NCBI RefSeq assembly: GCF_900105925.1
Contig: NZ_LT629791.1
Location: 6,542,001-6,606,000 of the forward strand
Source of the DNA: Jiangella alkaliphila
Lineage (GTDB): Bacteria > Actinomycetota > Actinomycetes > Jiangellales > Jiangellaceae
DNA: 64,000 nt
Direction of reading: 5' to 3'
Made by a program: the position numbers and the translations under genes. The notes beneath the pieces were generated by a model that saw only the letters and a list, made by a program, of their open reading frames with translations, ran no database searches and had not been told where the DNA came from. This document shows positions 42,541-50,481 of this stretch, piece after piece. The stretch's first letter is position 1; each line of letters starts with the position of its first letter.

Positions 42541-43509
42541 TCACCCGGTCTCGATGACCTGGCGCTCGCCGATCCGCACGTGCCCGGTCGTGGCCGGTCG
42601 CGGTGGTTCCAGCGTGCCGCTCGCGCCGGTCGACGCCGTCCAGCTTGCGGTCCAGTTCGCGGTCGCCGTGACGGCGTAGGCGGTGCCAGGCTCGTCGGCG
42701 CTGGTCTGGGCATAGGTGTGCCCACAACTCGGCGACGGCCGAACGCCGAGCCCTGCCTCGTAGGCGTCGCCGGGAGTGTCGCACGTGACCGCGCTGCCGT
42801 CGCCCATCTCCCAGGTCACGTCCTCGACCTCAGCCGTCACGGTCACCGTGACGCCGCCGACCGTGACCGACTCGTCGGCTGGCCCCCAGGTCGTCGGCCC
42901 AGCGTTCGTCACCCACATCCACACCGGCGCGCCGACCAGCCCGATGCTCGAGGGGGCCTGTTCCAACGGGCGCGGCGCGAGCCCCAATTCGAGCGGCTCG
43001 AACGTCATACCTTCGAGAACCTGCTGCGCAACCGCCTCCGGGTCCACGACAGCCGGCTGCTGTTCACCCGGTGCCTCCGCCAGCCACATGTAGCCGTAGT
43101 CGCCCCAGTGAATCCCGCCCGCGACGCCGGCCAACTTTCGCCACTCATAGATCCAGCCCTCTGATGGATCGCCGGTCCAATACCCAAGATGGCTCAACGG
43201 TCCGTCCGGCGGTCGATGCAACTCGTTCTCATGGGCTTCAAGAGCACGTATGTAGGAATCGAGCGCGGCGACATACGCATACCCGTCCTTAGAACACGGT
43301 GCTGGGTAAACGAACGGGTTCTGCTGGGTACAGCCAGTGAGAACGCCTTCATCCTCTTCATCTGGCGGCTCCTCATTCACGCAACCGGAGCCGTCAAAGA
43401 CTGTGCCTGGCGGGCAGTCGCCGTTCGCAGCGTCGGCGCCGGGCAGCGTCGATAGCAACCCATGGTTGGCGATTGACGCTAGGGCTGCCGCGAGACACAG
43501 GCTCAGCAT
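42541..43509 (-). CDS. Secreted protein of unknown function with a PKD-like end
   Basis: A 322-residue protein opening MLSLCLAAALASIANHGLLS, a Sec signal with likely cleavage after PGADA (about residue 27). The mature part starts NGDCPPGTVFDGSGCVNEEP. The last third (VTWEMGDGSAVTC, SCGHTYAQTSADEP, TATANWTASW) resembles a PKD-like fold found at the end of many actinomycete secreted proteins. Its ATG overlaps the lipoprotein gene by 7 bases, so the two form an operon. Bases are somewhat less GC-rich than in the surroundings. Confidence 0.65.
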   Translation of the reverse strand: MLSLCLAAALASIANHGLLSTLPGADAANGDCPPGTVFDGSGCVNEEPPDEEDEGVLTGCTQQNPFVYPAPCSKDGYAYVAALDSYIRALEAHENELHRPPDGPLSHLGYWTGDPSEGWIYEWRKLAGVAGGIHWGDYGYMWLAEAPGEQQPAVVDPEAVAQQVLEGMTFEPLELGLAPRPLEQAPSSIGLVGAPVWMWVTNAGPTTWGPADESVTVGGVTVTVTAEVEDVTWEMGDGSAVTCDTPGDAYEAGLGVRPSPSCGHTYAQTSADEPGTAYAVTATANWTASWTASTGASGTLEPPRPATTGHVRIGERQVIETG

Positions 43510-44147
43510 GGAGCGTTCCGACTCACCTCAACTGTCCGGACATACCAGCCGCCGTCGTCAACGCCCGCCTCCGGCGATGCAGTGGGGAAGAAGATCCACG
43601 TCATCTCCCACGATTGGTACTGGTCTGGCTCATAGGTCAGATCCGCTGAGGCAGCGTCGACCGCCACATATCCAAGCGAGGTCATATCTAGGCAGGCAAC
43701 AGAGACGGCCAGGTCCGCCTGACCCTCAGCTTCGGCAACCTCGATTGAGGAAATCTCGTGCGCCGCGACCAATATCGAACTAGTCTGCTCAAGCCCGCCT
43801 TGGCGCCAGAGAACCGTCCAGTTGGACATCTCGAGTTCAGCCTGACCAGTCACATTCCACTCGGTGGCGGGCGAGTTGGTTGCCACGTCCGCCAAGACGT
43901 AGTCGCCAGCGTTGGAGTAGAACGCATCGCGATCGGCGATGAGGTCTTCGAAGGTGGCCTGGATGTCGGCCTCAGCTTGCTCTTCGGGGGTGAGCGTGGG
44001 CGGCGCGGTGATGGAGGGCTGCGTGGTCGTCCCGCCGCTCGGCGCGGGCTCGGGTTCCGACCCATCACCGCCGCCGCAGGCGGCGAGCAGCACCACGGCG
44101 GCCGCGACGGCCACCGATAGCACCGCAAAACGTTGTCTCCCGAACAT
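43503..44147 (-). CDS. Lipoprotein of unknown function
   Basis: About 214 residues from the ATG at 44147, chosen for GAGGAG 8-13 bases upstream. The lipobox is VVLLAACGGG (Cys near residue 24). A Pro/Thr/Ser-rich linker follows, then TPEEQAEADIQATFEDLIAD, a pattern common in actinobacterial lipoproteins with an NTF2-like domain. It ends DDGGWYVRTVEVSRNAPC. Translationally coupled to the secreted protein. Role unknown. Confidence 0.7.
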   Translation of the reverse strand: MFGRQRFAVLSVAVAAAVVLLAACGGGDGSEPEPAPSGGTTTQPSITAPPTLTPEEQAEADIQATFEDLIADRDAFYSNAGDYVLADVATNSPATEWNVTGQAELEMSNWTVLWRQGGLEQTSSILVAAHEISSIEVAEAEGQADLAVSVACLDMTSLGYVAVDAASADLTYEPDQYQSWEMTWIFFPTASPEAGVDDGGWYVRTVEVSRNAPC

Positions 44148-44320
44148 CCCCTGCACTCCTCGTGGCCTCAGCCTGGACCGAGCCGATGATCTTACGGCGA
44201 CCACCGCACGCAGCGCACCGCACTCCGCGCAAGCCGTCCTGTCATCTATAGGTAGGTTCCAGAGCCCAAACGTGACAGCCACCCTGGCGCGGACCGTATG
44301 ACGATGGATAAGATGGCCGT

Positions 44321-44548
44321 ATGGCCAAGGAGAAGATGACCGTCACCCTCGATCCGTCCACCCTGGCCGACATCGATGCTGATGCGCGGCTGGCGGGACT
44401 GAACCGCTCGGAGTTCGTCGAGCGGGCGCTGCGCCGCGAGCACTACCGAAGGCTCCTCGAGCGGGCCGGCCGACCGGGCAACCACAGGCATACCGAGAGC
44501 GACCAGCAGCTGCGTGACCTGCTCGCCTGGCAGCGCAACCCGTCGTGA
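44321..44548 (+). CDS. Ribbon-helix-helix antitoxin
   Basis: A 75-residue RHH protein: KMTVTLDPSTLADIDADARL then GLNRSEFVERALRREHYRRL (about 5-45), followed by a flexible tail that would bind the toxin. TAAGAT (44309-44314) lies 6 bases before the ATG, suggesting a leaderless mRNA. It overlaps the toxin-like gene by 4 bases. Confidence 0.8.
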   Translation: MAKEKMTVTLDPSTLADIDADARLAGLNRSEFVERALRREHYRRLLERAGRPGNHRHTESDQQLRDLLAWQRNPS

Positions 44549-44829
44549 ACCCGGGCGAGATCTGGCGGCTCGAGGACGGGTCGCTGCGGATCGTGCTGAG
44601 CAACGCGATCTACAACACCAGCCAGCTGAACCAGGTCATCACAGCCGTCGTCGGGCCGCCGCCGGAGCAGTTCGAGCCGTTCGCCGTCACCACGGACGCG
44701 GGGACGGTGTTCGCGGACCGGCTGGCCATGCATCCGCGGCACTGGCTCACCCAGCATGTCGCGACGCTGACGGGACGGCAGCTCGCCGACGCCCGGCGTC
44801 ATCTGACCTTCCTGCTGCACGACGACTGA
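44545..44829 (+). CDS. MazF/PemK-like toxin candidate
   Basis: A 94-residue protein from a GTG in GTGA overlap with the antitoxin. It opens MNPGEIWRLEDGSLRIVLSN and continues AIYNTSQLNQVITAVVG, following the MazF pattern of a G-E/D-I-W strand, a loop, and a VLSN strand. The typical later Arg/Thr motif of MazF is not obvious, so it may be a diverged family. Position behind an RHH protein supports a toxin-antitoxin pair. Confidence 0.6.
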   Translation: MNPGEIWRLEDGSLRIVLSNAIYNTSQLNQVITAVVGPPPEQFEPFAVTTDAGTVFADRLAMHPRHWLTQHVATLTGRQLADARRHLTFLLHDD

Positions 44830-44950
44830 TCGGCGCGCGAATAATCCGTTGCGGGGCCGACGGCGACACCGGCAGCATTGTCGTCATGCAGCGCATCGCG
44901 AATCTCACGTGGAAACCGGGCCGTCAGCGCCCGGCGATGCGGCTGCCCCT

Positions 44951-45093
44951 GAACGCCAGGGCGATGCGCAGGCGAGGGCTACTTCGGAATCGCATGTTCC
45001 GGGTTCGAATCCCGGCGGTCTGCGGACTGTAGCTCAATCCGGCAGAGCGGCAATCGCCTTCGCCGCACCTGTTCTCGCCCTGGCCCCACGTTC
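44951..45093 (+). ncRNA. yrlA: Bacterial Y RNA with a permuted tRNA-like domain (YrlA type)
   Basis: GAAC (44951-44954) plus GCCAGGGCGA (44955-44964) pair with TCGCCCTGGC (45075-45084) and GTTC (45090-45093), closing a long stem. Inside lie, in this order, a perfect T-arm CCGGG-TTCGAAT-CCCGG (44999-45015), a hairpin CGGTC-TGCG-GACTG (45016-45029) in place of the acceptor stem, U8-A9-like TA, and a D-arm GCTC-AATCCGGCA-GAGC (45032-45048) with GG in its loop. This is the order of a tRNA cut in its anticodon and closed at the acceptor, as in YrlA RNAs beside Ro60. It lies 125 bp before rsr. Confidence 0.85.
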
Positions 45094-45217
45094 GCCGATG
45101 CGACGAGCCGGGTTACTTCTTTCAGGTAGAAGCGGCCGTCATGGCCAACGACCCCTGCTCACTCGAGTTCTCGGCAGCGACCCCACAACACACCACGCCC
45201 GGAGGGAGGGCATTCAC

Positions 45218-46789
45218 ATGAGCAAGTTCGACCGCATCAGCAAGGCAACCGGTGTCACCGCCCTGCTCACCAGCCCCATCCGGGCGTTGCGAAACACGCG
45301 CACCCGCACGCACGAGGGCGCACCCGCCTACGTCCGTGACGTGAAGAGCGAGCTGTTCCTGCTCGCCGTCACGAACCTCGCCGGCGAGGACACCTTCTAC
45401 GAGGACGCCGGCACGCGCGACGAGCGCTTCCGCACCCTCGTGCACGATGCGACACAGGAGGACGCCGACTGGGTCGCCCGCCTCGTCCCGTGGCTGCGCG
45501 ACACCGCGAACCTGCGGTCGGCGCCCGTCGTCGCGGCGGTGGAGTACGTGCGCGCCGGCGGGCCGTTCGGACGCCGGGTCGTCGACGGAGCGTTGCGGCG
45601 GGCGGACGAGCCGGCCGAGGTGCTCGCGTACTACACGTCGCGATACGGGCGGGCGCTGCCGCAGCCGATCAAGCGGGGCGTCGCCGACGCCGCGCGCCGG
45701 CTGTACACCGAGCGGGCCGCGCTCAAGTACGACGGAGCATCGCGGGCCTGGCGCATGGCCGACGTGATCGAGCTGTGCCACGTCCGGCCGCGCGACGAGG
45801 CGCAGTCGGCGCTGTTCCGCTGGCTGCTCGACCGCCGCCACGGCCGCCCGGCCGACGCCGCGCGCACCGAGCGGCTGCCCGTCGTCCGTGCGCACACCGG
45901 GCTCCAGGCGATCCCGCTCGACCAGCGACGTCAGCACCTGGACCCCGCCACGCTCGCGACCGCGGGCGTGACGTGGGAGGCGCTGGCAGGCTGGCTCGGC
46001 GGGCCGCTGGACCGGACGGCGTGGGAGGCGGTCATCCCGTCGATGGGCTACATGGCGCTGCTGCGCAACCTGCGCAACTTCGACCAGGCCGGGGTGAGCG
46101 ACGCCGTCGCCGAGCGGGTGGCGGCCAAGCTGGCCGACCCCGACGAGGTGCGCCGCTCGCGCCAGTTCCCGTTCCGGTTCGTCGCCGCGTACCGCAACGC
46201 GCCGTCGCTGCGGTGGGCCTACGCGCTGGACCGGGCCATCGAGGCTGCGACGGCGAACGTGCCGGCGCTCGCGGGCCGCACGCTCGTGCTCGTCGACACC
46301 TCGGCGTCGATGCGCCAGGGCGTCTCGGCCCGGTCGACGATCTCGGCGATCGAGGCTGCGACGGTGTTCGGAGTCGCGCTGGCCAAGCGCGGCAACGACG
46401 TCGACCTGTACGGGTTCGCCGACCGCGTGTTCCGGCACCGGGTCGAGCCGGCCGCGTCGCTGCTGACGCAGGTCGGGCGGCTGGTCGAACGGGTCGGCGA
46501 GGCCGGTCACGGCACGCGCATCGCCGAGTCGCTGCGCGCGACGTACCGCCGGCACGACCGCGTGGTGATCGTGACCGACATGCAGACGTTCCCGGTCGCG
46601 GGCTACGGCGATCCGGTGGCCGGCGTCCCGGCGCAGGTCCCCGTCTACGGGTTCAACCTCGGCGGATACCGGCCGACGGTGCTGGCGGCGGGCCGGGCGA
46701 ACCGGCACGAGTTCGGCGGTCTCAACGACGCCACGTTCACGATGATCGGCCTGCTGGAGAACGGCCGCTCGGCGGGCTGGCCGTTCTGA
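45218..46789 (+). CDS. rsr: Ro60 orthologue (Rsr), TROVE and VWA domain RNA-binding protein
   Basis: A 523-residue protein from the ATG at 45218 behind GGAGGGAGG. The TROVE ring (about 15-335) reads YVRDVKSELFLLAVTNLAGE, LVPWLRDTANLRSAPVVAAV and IPSMGYMALLRNLRNF. The VWA domain (about 350-515) has the MIDAS motif LVDTSASM near residue 360, Thr in GHGTRIAES and Asp in VIVTDMQTF. Length matches bacterial Rsr (about 530). Ro60 binds Y RNA and misfolded RNA; in Deinococcus the Y RNA tethers it to PNPase. No rtcB gene is adjacent. Confidence 0.95.
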   Translation: MSKFDRISKATGVTALLTSPIRALRNTRTRTHEGAPAYVRDVKSELFLLAVTNLAGEDTFYEDAGTRDERFRTLVHDATQEDADWVARLVPWLRDTANLRSAPVVAAVEYVRAGGPFGRRVVDGALRRADEPAEVLAYYTSRYGRALPQPIKRGVADAARRLYTERAALKYDGASRAWRMADVIELCHVRPRDEAQSALFRWLLDRRHGRPADAARTERLPVVRAHTGLQAIPLDQRRQHLDPATLATAGVTWEALAGWLGGPLDRTAWEAVIPSMGYMALLRNLRNFDQAGVSDAVAERVAAKLADPDEVRRSRQFPFRFVAAYRNAPSLRWAYALDRAIEAATANVPALAGRTLVLVDTSASMRQGVSARSTISAIEAATVFGVALAKRGNDVDLYGFADRVFRHRVEPAASLLTQVGRLVERVGEAGHGTRIAESLRATYRRHDRVVIVTDMQTFPVAGYGDPVAGVPAQVPVYGFNLGGYRPTVLAAGRANRHEFGGLNDATFTMIGLLENGRSAGWPF

Positions 46790-46799
46790 CCCGGGCCGC

Positions 46800-46859
46800 T
46801 TGCAATGAGCACCGATACGCACCACCGTCCGCGGTGGTGCGTATCGGTGCTCATTGCAA
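46800..46859. repeat. Palindromic repeat family A, copy 3 (60 bp)
   Basis: Arms of 28 bp with a 4-base loop start TTGCAATGAGCACCGATACG. Compared with copies 1 and 2, T is replaced by G in the left arm (CTATACG to CGATACG) and A by C in the right arm (CGTATAG to CGTATCG), so the stem is preserved by a compensating change. It lies 10 bp after rsr and could act as its terminator here. Confidence 0.9.
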
Positions 46860-46876
46860 AGCCCTGCGCAACCCCC

Positions 46877-46921
46877 TTGACCGCCGAGGGATAACGGTTA
46901 TAGTCGGGGACTAACGGTTAT
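46877..46921 (+). promoter_or_regulatory. Promoter and dyads upstream of the PadR gene
   Basis: TTGACC (46877-46882) and TATAGT (46899-46904) are spaced 16 bases apart. ATAACGGTTAT (46891-46901), a 5-bp dyad, overlaps the -10, and TAACGGTTA repeats at 46912-46920, with centres 20 bp apart. Likely autorepression sites of the PadR protein. Confidence 0.6.
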
Positions 46922-46933
46922 ATGGGAGGTCCG

Positions 46934-47464
46934 ATGCAGCAGGAAGTGGTCCTGGCGCTGCTGGCCAAGGAGCCGTCGCACGGCTACCAGCTGCGCGCCC
47001 GGCTCCGGCAGGCGCTCGGCCCGGTCGGCGAGGCGATGAACGCCGGCCAGGTGTACGTCGTCCTGACGCGGCTGGAGAAGGCCGGCCTCGTCGACACCGA
47101 GCGGCCGGCGACCACGGACAAGGACTCCGCCGACCGCAAGACCTATGCACTCACCCCGAAGGGCCAGCAGCGCGTCGCCGAGTGGCTGACCGAAGTGAGC
47201 TGGCCCAAGCCCGATCTCGCCGAGTTCCACCTCAAGCTGGTCGCCGCCGCGGCCGCCGGGCTGGCCGATCCGCTGAGCATCGTCGACACGCAGCGGCGCG
47301 AACTGCTGCGCCGTCTGCGCGAGGCTCAGCGGGCCGCCATGGCCGAGCCGGACGGGTCCGACGCGGCCTTGCTGCTGGAGGGCATCGTGCTCCGGCTGCA
47401 GGCCGATCTGCGCTGGCTGGAGGCCTGCGAACGCAGCTGGACGACCCGAAGGAGCGATTCGTGA
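46934..47464 (+). CDS. PadR family transcriptional regulator
   Basis: About 176 residues from the ATG at 46934, 4 bases after GGGAGG; an earlier in-frame ATG at 46922 lies upstream of that site. The winged HTH reads QQEVVLALLAKEPSHGYQLR, ALGPVGEAMNAGQVYVVLTR and LEKAGLVDTERPATTDKDSA (about 1-65), the standard PadR form. The C-terminal helices (about 95-170) dimerise. It is the first gene of a three-gene exporter operon, overlapping the next in GTGA. Confidence 0.9.
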   Translation: MQQEVVLALLAKEPSHGYQLRARLRQALGPVGEAMNAGQVYVVLTRLEKAGLVDTERPATTDKDSADRKTYALTPKGQQRVAEWLTEVSWPKPDLAEFHLKLVAAAAAGLADPLSIVDTQRRELLRRLREAQRAAMAEPDGSDAALLLEGIVLRLQADLRWLEACERSWTTRRSDS

Positions 47465-48195
47465 GCAGCACCATCCTCAGCACTCGCGGGCTGACCAAGA
47501 CCTACGGCGCGGGCGAGAGCCTGATGCGCGCCGTCGACGGCGTCGACCTGGACGTCGAGCGGGGCGAAACCGTCGCCGTCATGGGACCGAGCGGCTGCGG
47601 GAAGTCGACGCTGCTGCACCTGGTCGGCGGGCTGGACCGCGCGAGCGGCGGCGAGATCCACCTCGCCGGCCGCCGCGTCGACCAGCTCAGCGAACGGGCG
47701 CTGGCCCGGCTGCGCCGCACCGACGTCGGCTTCGTGTTCCAGGCCTTCCACCTGATGGACGAGCTGACCGTCCTCGAGAACGTCGAGCTGCCGGCCCTGC
47801 TCGCGGGCAGCTCCCCGCGCGCCGCCCGAGCCCGCGCCACCGAGCTGCTCGACCGGGTCGGGCTCGCGGCGAAGGCCCGGGCCCTGCCGACGACGCTCTC
47901 CGGCGGCCAGCGGCAACGGGTCGCGGTCGCCCGGGCGCTGGGCAACGAGCCGGTCCTCGTCCTCGCCGACGAGCCCACCGGCAACCTCGACAGCGCCGCG
48001 ACCCTCGACGTGCTGCGGCTGTTCGAGGAGCTGCATCAAGCGGGCCAGACGCTGGTCATCGTCACGCACGACGAGCGCATCGCCGCGACGGCGGACCGGC
48101 TCATCTCGATGCGCGACGGCGTGTTCGTCGACGAGACGCGGCTGACCGGCGGCACCACGGGCCAGCTCGGCGCGCTCGCCGGATTCGAGAGCTGA
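47461..48195 (+). CDS. ABC transporter ATPase of the MacB/LolD class
   Basis: A 244-residue protein from a GTG overlapping the PadR stop. Walker A is MGPSGCGKST (about 41-50), the Q-loop is VGFVFQAFHLMDELTVLENV, the signature is LSGGQRQRVAVARAL (about 146-160) and Walker B is LVLADEPTGNLDS (about 166-178). The FQxFxLxxxLTxxENV pattern is typical of FtsX-coupled ATPases. Pairs with the permease that follows 5 bp later. Confidence 0.92.
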   Translation: MSSTILSTRGLTKTYGAGESLMRAVDGVDLDVERGETVAVMGPSGCGKSTLLHLVGGLDRASGGEIHLAGRRVDQLSERALARLRRTDVGFVFQAFHLMDELTVLENVELPALLAGSSPRAARARATELLDRVGLAAKARALPTTLSGGQRQRVAVARALGNEPVLVLADEPTGNLDSAATLDVLRLFEELHQAGQTLVIVTHDERIAATADRLISMRDGVFVDETRLTGGTTGQLGALAGFES

Positions 48196-48200
48196 CGGCG

Positions 48201-50018
48201 ATGGGCCGGCTCCTTCTCATCATCCGCCTCGCCGCTCGCGACCTGCGACGGCGTCCGGCGGAGGCGGCGCTGCTGCTGATCGCCATCGCCGCCGCCACGA
48301 CGACGCTGACGCTCGGGCTGGCGATCCACGGCGTGGCCAGCGACCCGTTCCAGAGCACCCGCGAGACCACCGCCGGGCCCGACGTGACCGCCGTGATCAT
48401 GCCCGACCCCGAGGCCGGCACGGCCGACCCCGCGACCCTCGAGGCACTCGCCGGGGCCGACGGCGTCGTCGACCACAGCGGTCCGTACCCGGTCGCCGGC
48501 GCCACTATGGACACCGAGGCGCGGACGGTGGACGTGCAGGCCATCGGCCGCGACACCGAGCCGGCCACCGTCGATCGGCCGGCGGTGACGGAGGGCGGCT
48601 GGGTGCGCGACGGCGGCGTCGTGGTCGAGGCGGCGTTCGCCGAGGCCATCGGCCTCCAGGTGGGCGACACGGTCACCCTGGACGGTCGTGCGTTCGAGGT
48701 CGCGGGCATCGCCGTCACCACCGCCCTGGTGCCCTACCCGTGGACGAGCTGCCTGGTCCACTGCATGCTGGGCGAGGCGCCCGAGGGCATGCGGTTCGCG
48801 GCCGGAGCCGTGCAGGACCCCGGCACGGTCTGGCTCACCATTGCCGACGTTGAGGCGCTCGCGTCGGGCCCGCTGTCCTACGTCACAAACCTGAAGCTCG
48901 CGGACCCGGACGGTGCACAGGCGTTCGCCGACGCGCACAACCAGGACGCGCCGGGGGTGCCGCGCCTGGAGTCGTGGCAGCACACGTTCGAGCAGGTCAC
49001 GCATCTGGAGCGGAACACACAGCGGCTGCTGACGACCGGCGGCTGGCTGCTGGGTGTCCTGGCGGTCGCCAGCGTCGCGGTCCTCGTCGGCGGGCGCATG
49101 GCCGACCAGACGCAACGGGTCGGGCTGCTGAAGGCGGCGGGCGCGACGCCCGGCCTGGTGGCGGCCGTCCTGCTCGCCGCGTATGTCGCGGTCGCGCTCG
49201 TCGCCTCCGCGACTGGATTGCTGGCCGGACGGCTGACGGCGCCGTTGTTCACGGAGCGGGCCCCGGGCCTCGTCGGCGCGGCCGGCGAGCCGGCGCTCAC
49301 GCCGGGAACGGTCGCCGTCGTGACGGCGGTCGCGCTGGGTGTCGCGGTGACCGCCACGCTCGTCCCCGCGATCCGCGCCGCCCGCACCAGCACCGTCGCC
49401 GCCCTGAACGACGCCGCGCGGCCGCCCCGCCGCGTCGGCTGGCTGATCGCGGTCTCCTCCCGCCTGCCGGTCGCCCTGCTCATCGCGCTGCGGGTGGCCG
49501 GACGGCGGCCGCGGCGGGTCGCGCTGAGCATCGCCAGCATCACCGTCACCGTCAGCGGGCTGGTCGCCGCGATGGCGGCGAACGCGCAGCTCGGCGCGCA
49601 GCCGATCCTGGACGCCGACACCGAGACGCAGCGGCTGGGCGAGGTCCTGCTGATCATCACGGTCACGCTGATCGCGCTCGCCGCCGTCAACACGATCGTC
49701 GTCACCTGGGCGACCGTGCTAGACGCGCGGCACGCGTCGGCGCTCACCCGGGCGCTCGGCGCCACGCCGGCGCAGCTCAGCGCGGGTCTCTCGGTCGCGC
49801 AGGTGCTGCCTGCCCTCGTCGGCGCCGTGTTGGGCGTCGGCGGCGGACTGGCGCTCTACACGGCGGTCGACCCCGACGAGGTGCCGATGCCGCCGGCCTG
49901 GTGGCTGGTCGCGCTGGTCCCCGGCGTGGTGCTGGCCGTCGCGGCGCTGACGGTGATCCCGGCGCGCCTCGCCGCGCGCCGGCCGGTCGCGCCGATCCTG
50001 CAGGCCGAGCTGGCCTGA
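48201..50018 (+). CDS. FtsX-like ABC permease
   Basis: A 605-residue membrane protein. One N-terminal membrane segment (PAEAALLLIAIAAATTTLTL) is followed by an outside domain (about 50-270), then FtsX membrane segments near 285-400 and 440-600, giving two FtsX cores in one chain. It probably works as mechanotransmitter with the ATPase for antibiotic or lipid-peptide handling. Substrate unknown. Control by PadR is inferred from the operon. Confidence 0.88.
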   Translation: MGRLLLIIRLAARDLRRRPAEAALLLIAIAAATTTLTLGLAIHGVASDPFQSTRETTAGPDVTAVIMPDPEAGTADPATLEALAGADGVVDHSGPYPVAGATMDTEARTVDVQAIGRDTEPATVDRPAVTEGGWVRDGGVVVEAAFAEAIGLQVGDTVTLDGRAFEVAGIAVTTALVPYPWTSCLVHCMLGEAPEGMRFAAGAVQDPGTVWLTIADVEALASGPLSYVTNLKLADPDGAQAFADAHNQDAPGVPRLESWQHTFEQVTHLERNTQRLLTTGGWLLGVLAVASVAVLVGGRMADQTQRVGLLKAAGATPGLVAAVLLAAYVAVALVASATGLLAGRLTAPLFTERAPGLVGAAGEPALTPGTVAVVTAVALGVAVTATLVPAIRAARTSTVAALNDAARPPRRVGWLIAVSSRLPVALLIALRVAGRRPRRVALSIASITVTVSGLVAAMAANAQLGAQPILDADTETQRLGEVLLIITVTLIALAAVNTIVVTWATVLDARHASALTRALGATPAQLSAGLSVAQVLPALVGAVLGVGGGLALYTAVDPDEVPMPPAWWLVALVPGVVLAVAALTVIPARLAARRPVAPILQAELA

Positions 50019-50028
50019 GCAGGCCCGC

Positions 50029-50415
50029 TCAGGCGACAGCGTTGCCGAGCACCGCTCTGGCCGCGTCCTGGTCGTCGACGCACAGGACGGCGACGAACCG
50101 CGTGTCGGAGACCCGCACCGGCAGGAACACCTCGACGTTCACCCCGGCGTCGGCCAGCTTGCGGAACATCGCGGCGCCGGCGCCGGGCGCGTTCGTCAGC
50201 CGCACCGTCAGCGCCTCGCGCTCAGCCGCGTCGAAGCCGGTGTCCTGCAGCGCCGACCGCGCCGCCGACTCGTCGTCGGCGATGAACGCGACCGTGCCTG
50301 CAGCACCGTGCGCCACCCCGCAGATCACCAGGTCGATGCCGCGCGCGGCCATCACCTCGCACAGCTCCGCGAGCCCGCCCGGCTGGTTCTGGAACTCGAC
50401 GGTGAAGGCGCTCAT
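50029..50415 (-). CDS. Tandem ACT domain protein
   Basis: A 128-residue protein of two ACT-like units: FTVEFQNQPGGLAELCEVMA (about 4-23) and LTVRLTNAPGAGAAMFRKLA (about 71-90). The ATG at 50415 follows GGAGGT by 7 bases; an in-frame GTG at 50424 overlaps that site. ACT proteins of this size bind amino acids and regulate enzymes or transcription. Monocistronic, so its partner is unknown. Confidence 0.8.
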   Translation of the reverse strand: MSAFTVEFQNQPGGLAELCEVMAARGIDLVICGVAHGAAGTVAFIADDESAARSALQDTGFDAAEREALTVRLTNAPGAGAAMFRKLADAGVNVEVFLPVRVSDTRFVAVLCVDDQDAARAVLGNAVA

Positions 50416-50481
50416 GGCGCTCACCTCCTACGACCGGAGCCCTCGCGCCCAAGGTACTCCCGTCGGCGGCCGTCCGGCTGG

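Noticed and set aside
44999-45048. A tRNA gene suggested by a perfect T-arm and D-arm
   Set aside because: The T-arm comes before the D-arm and there is no anticodon arm between them. The order is permuted, which fits a Y RNA tRNA mimic and not a tRNA.
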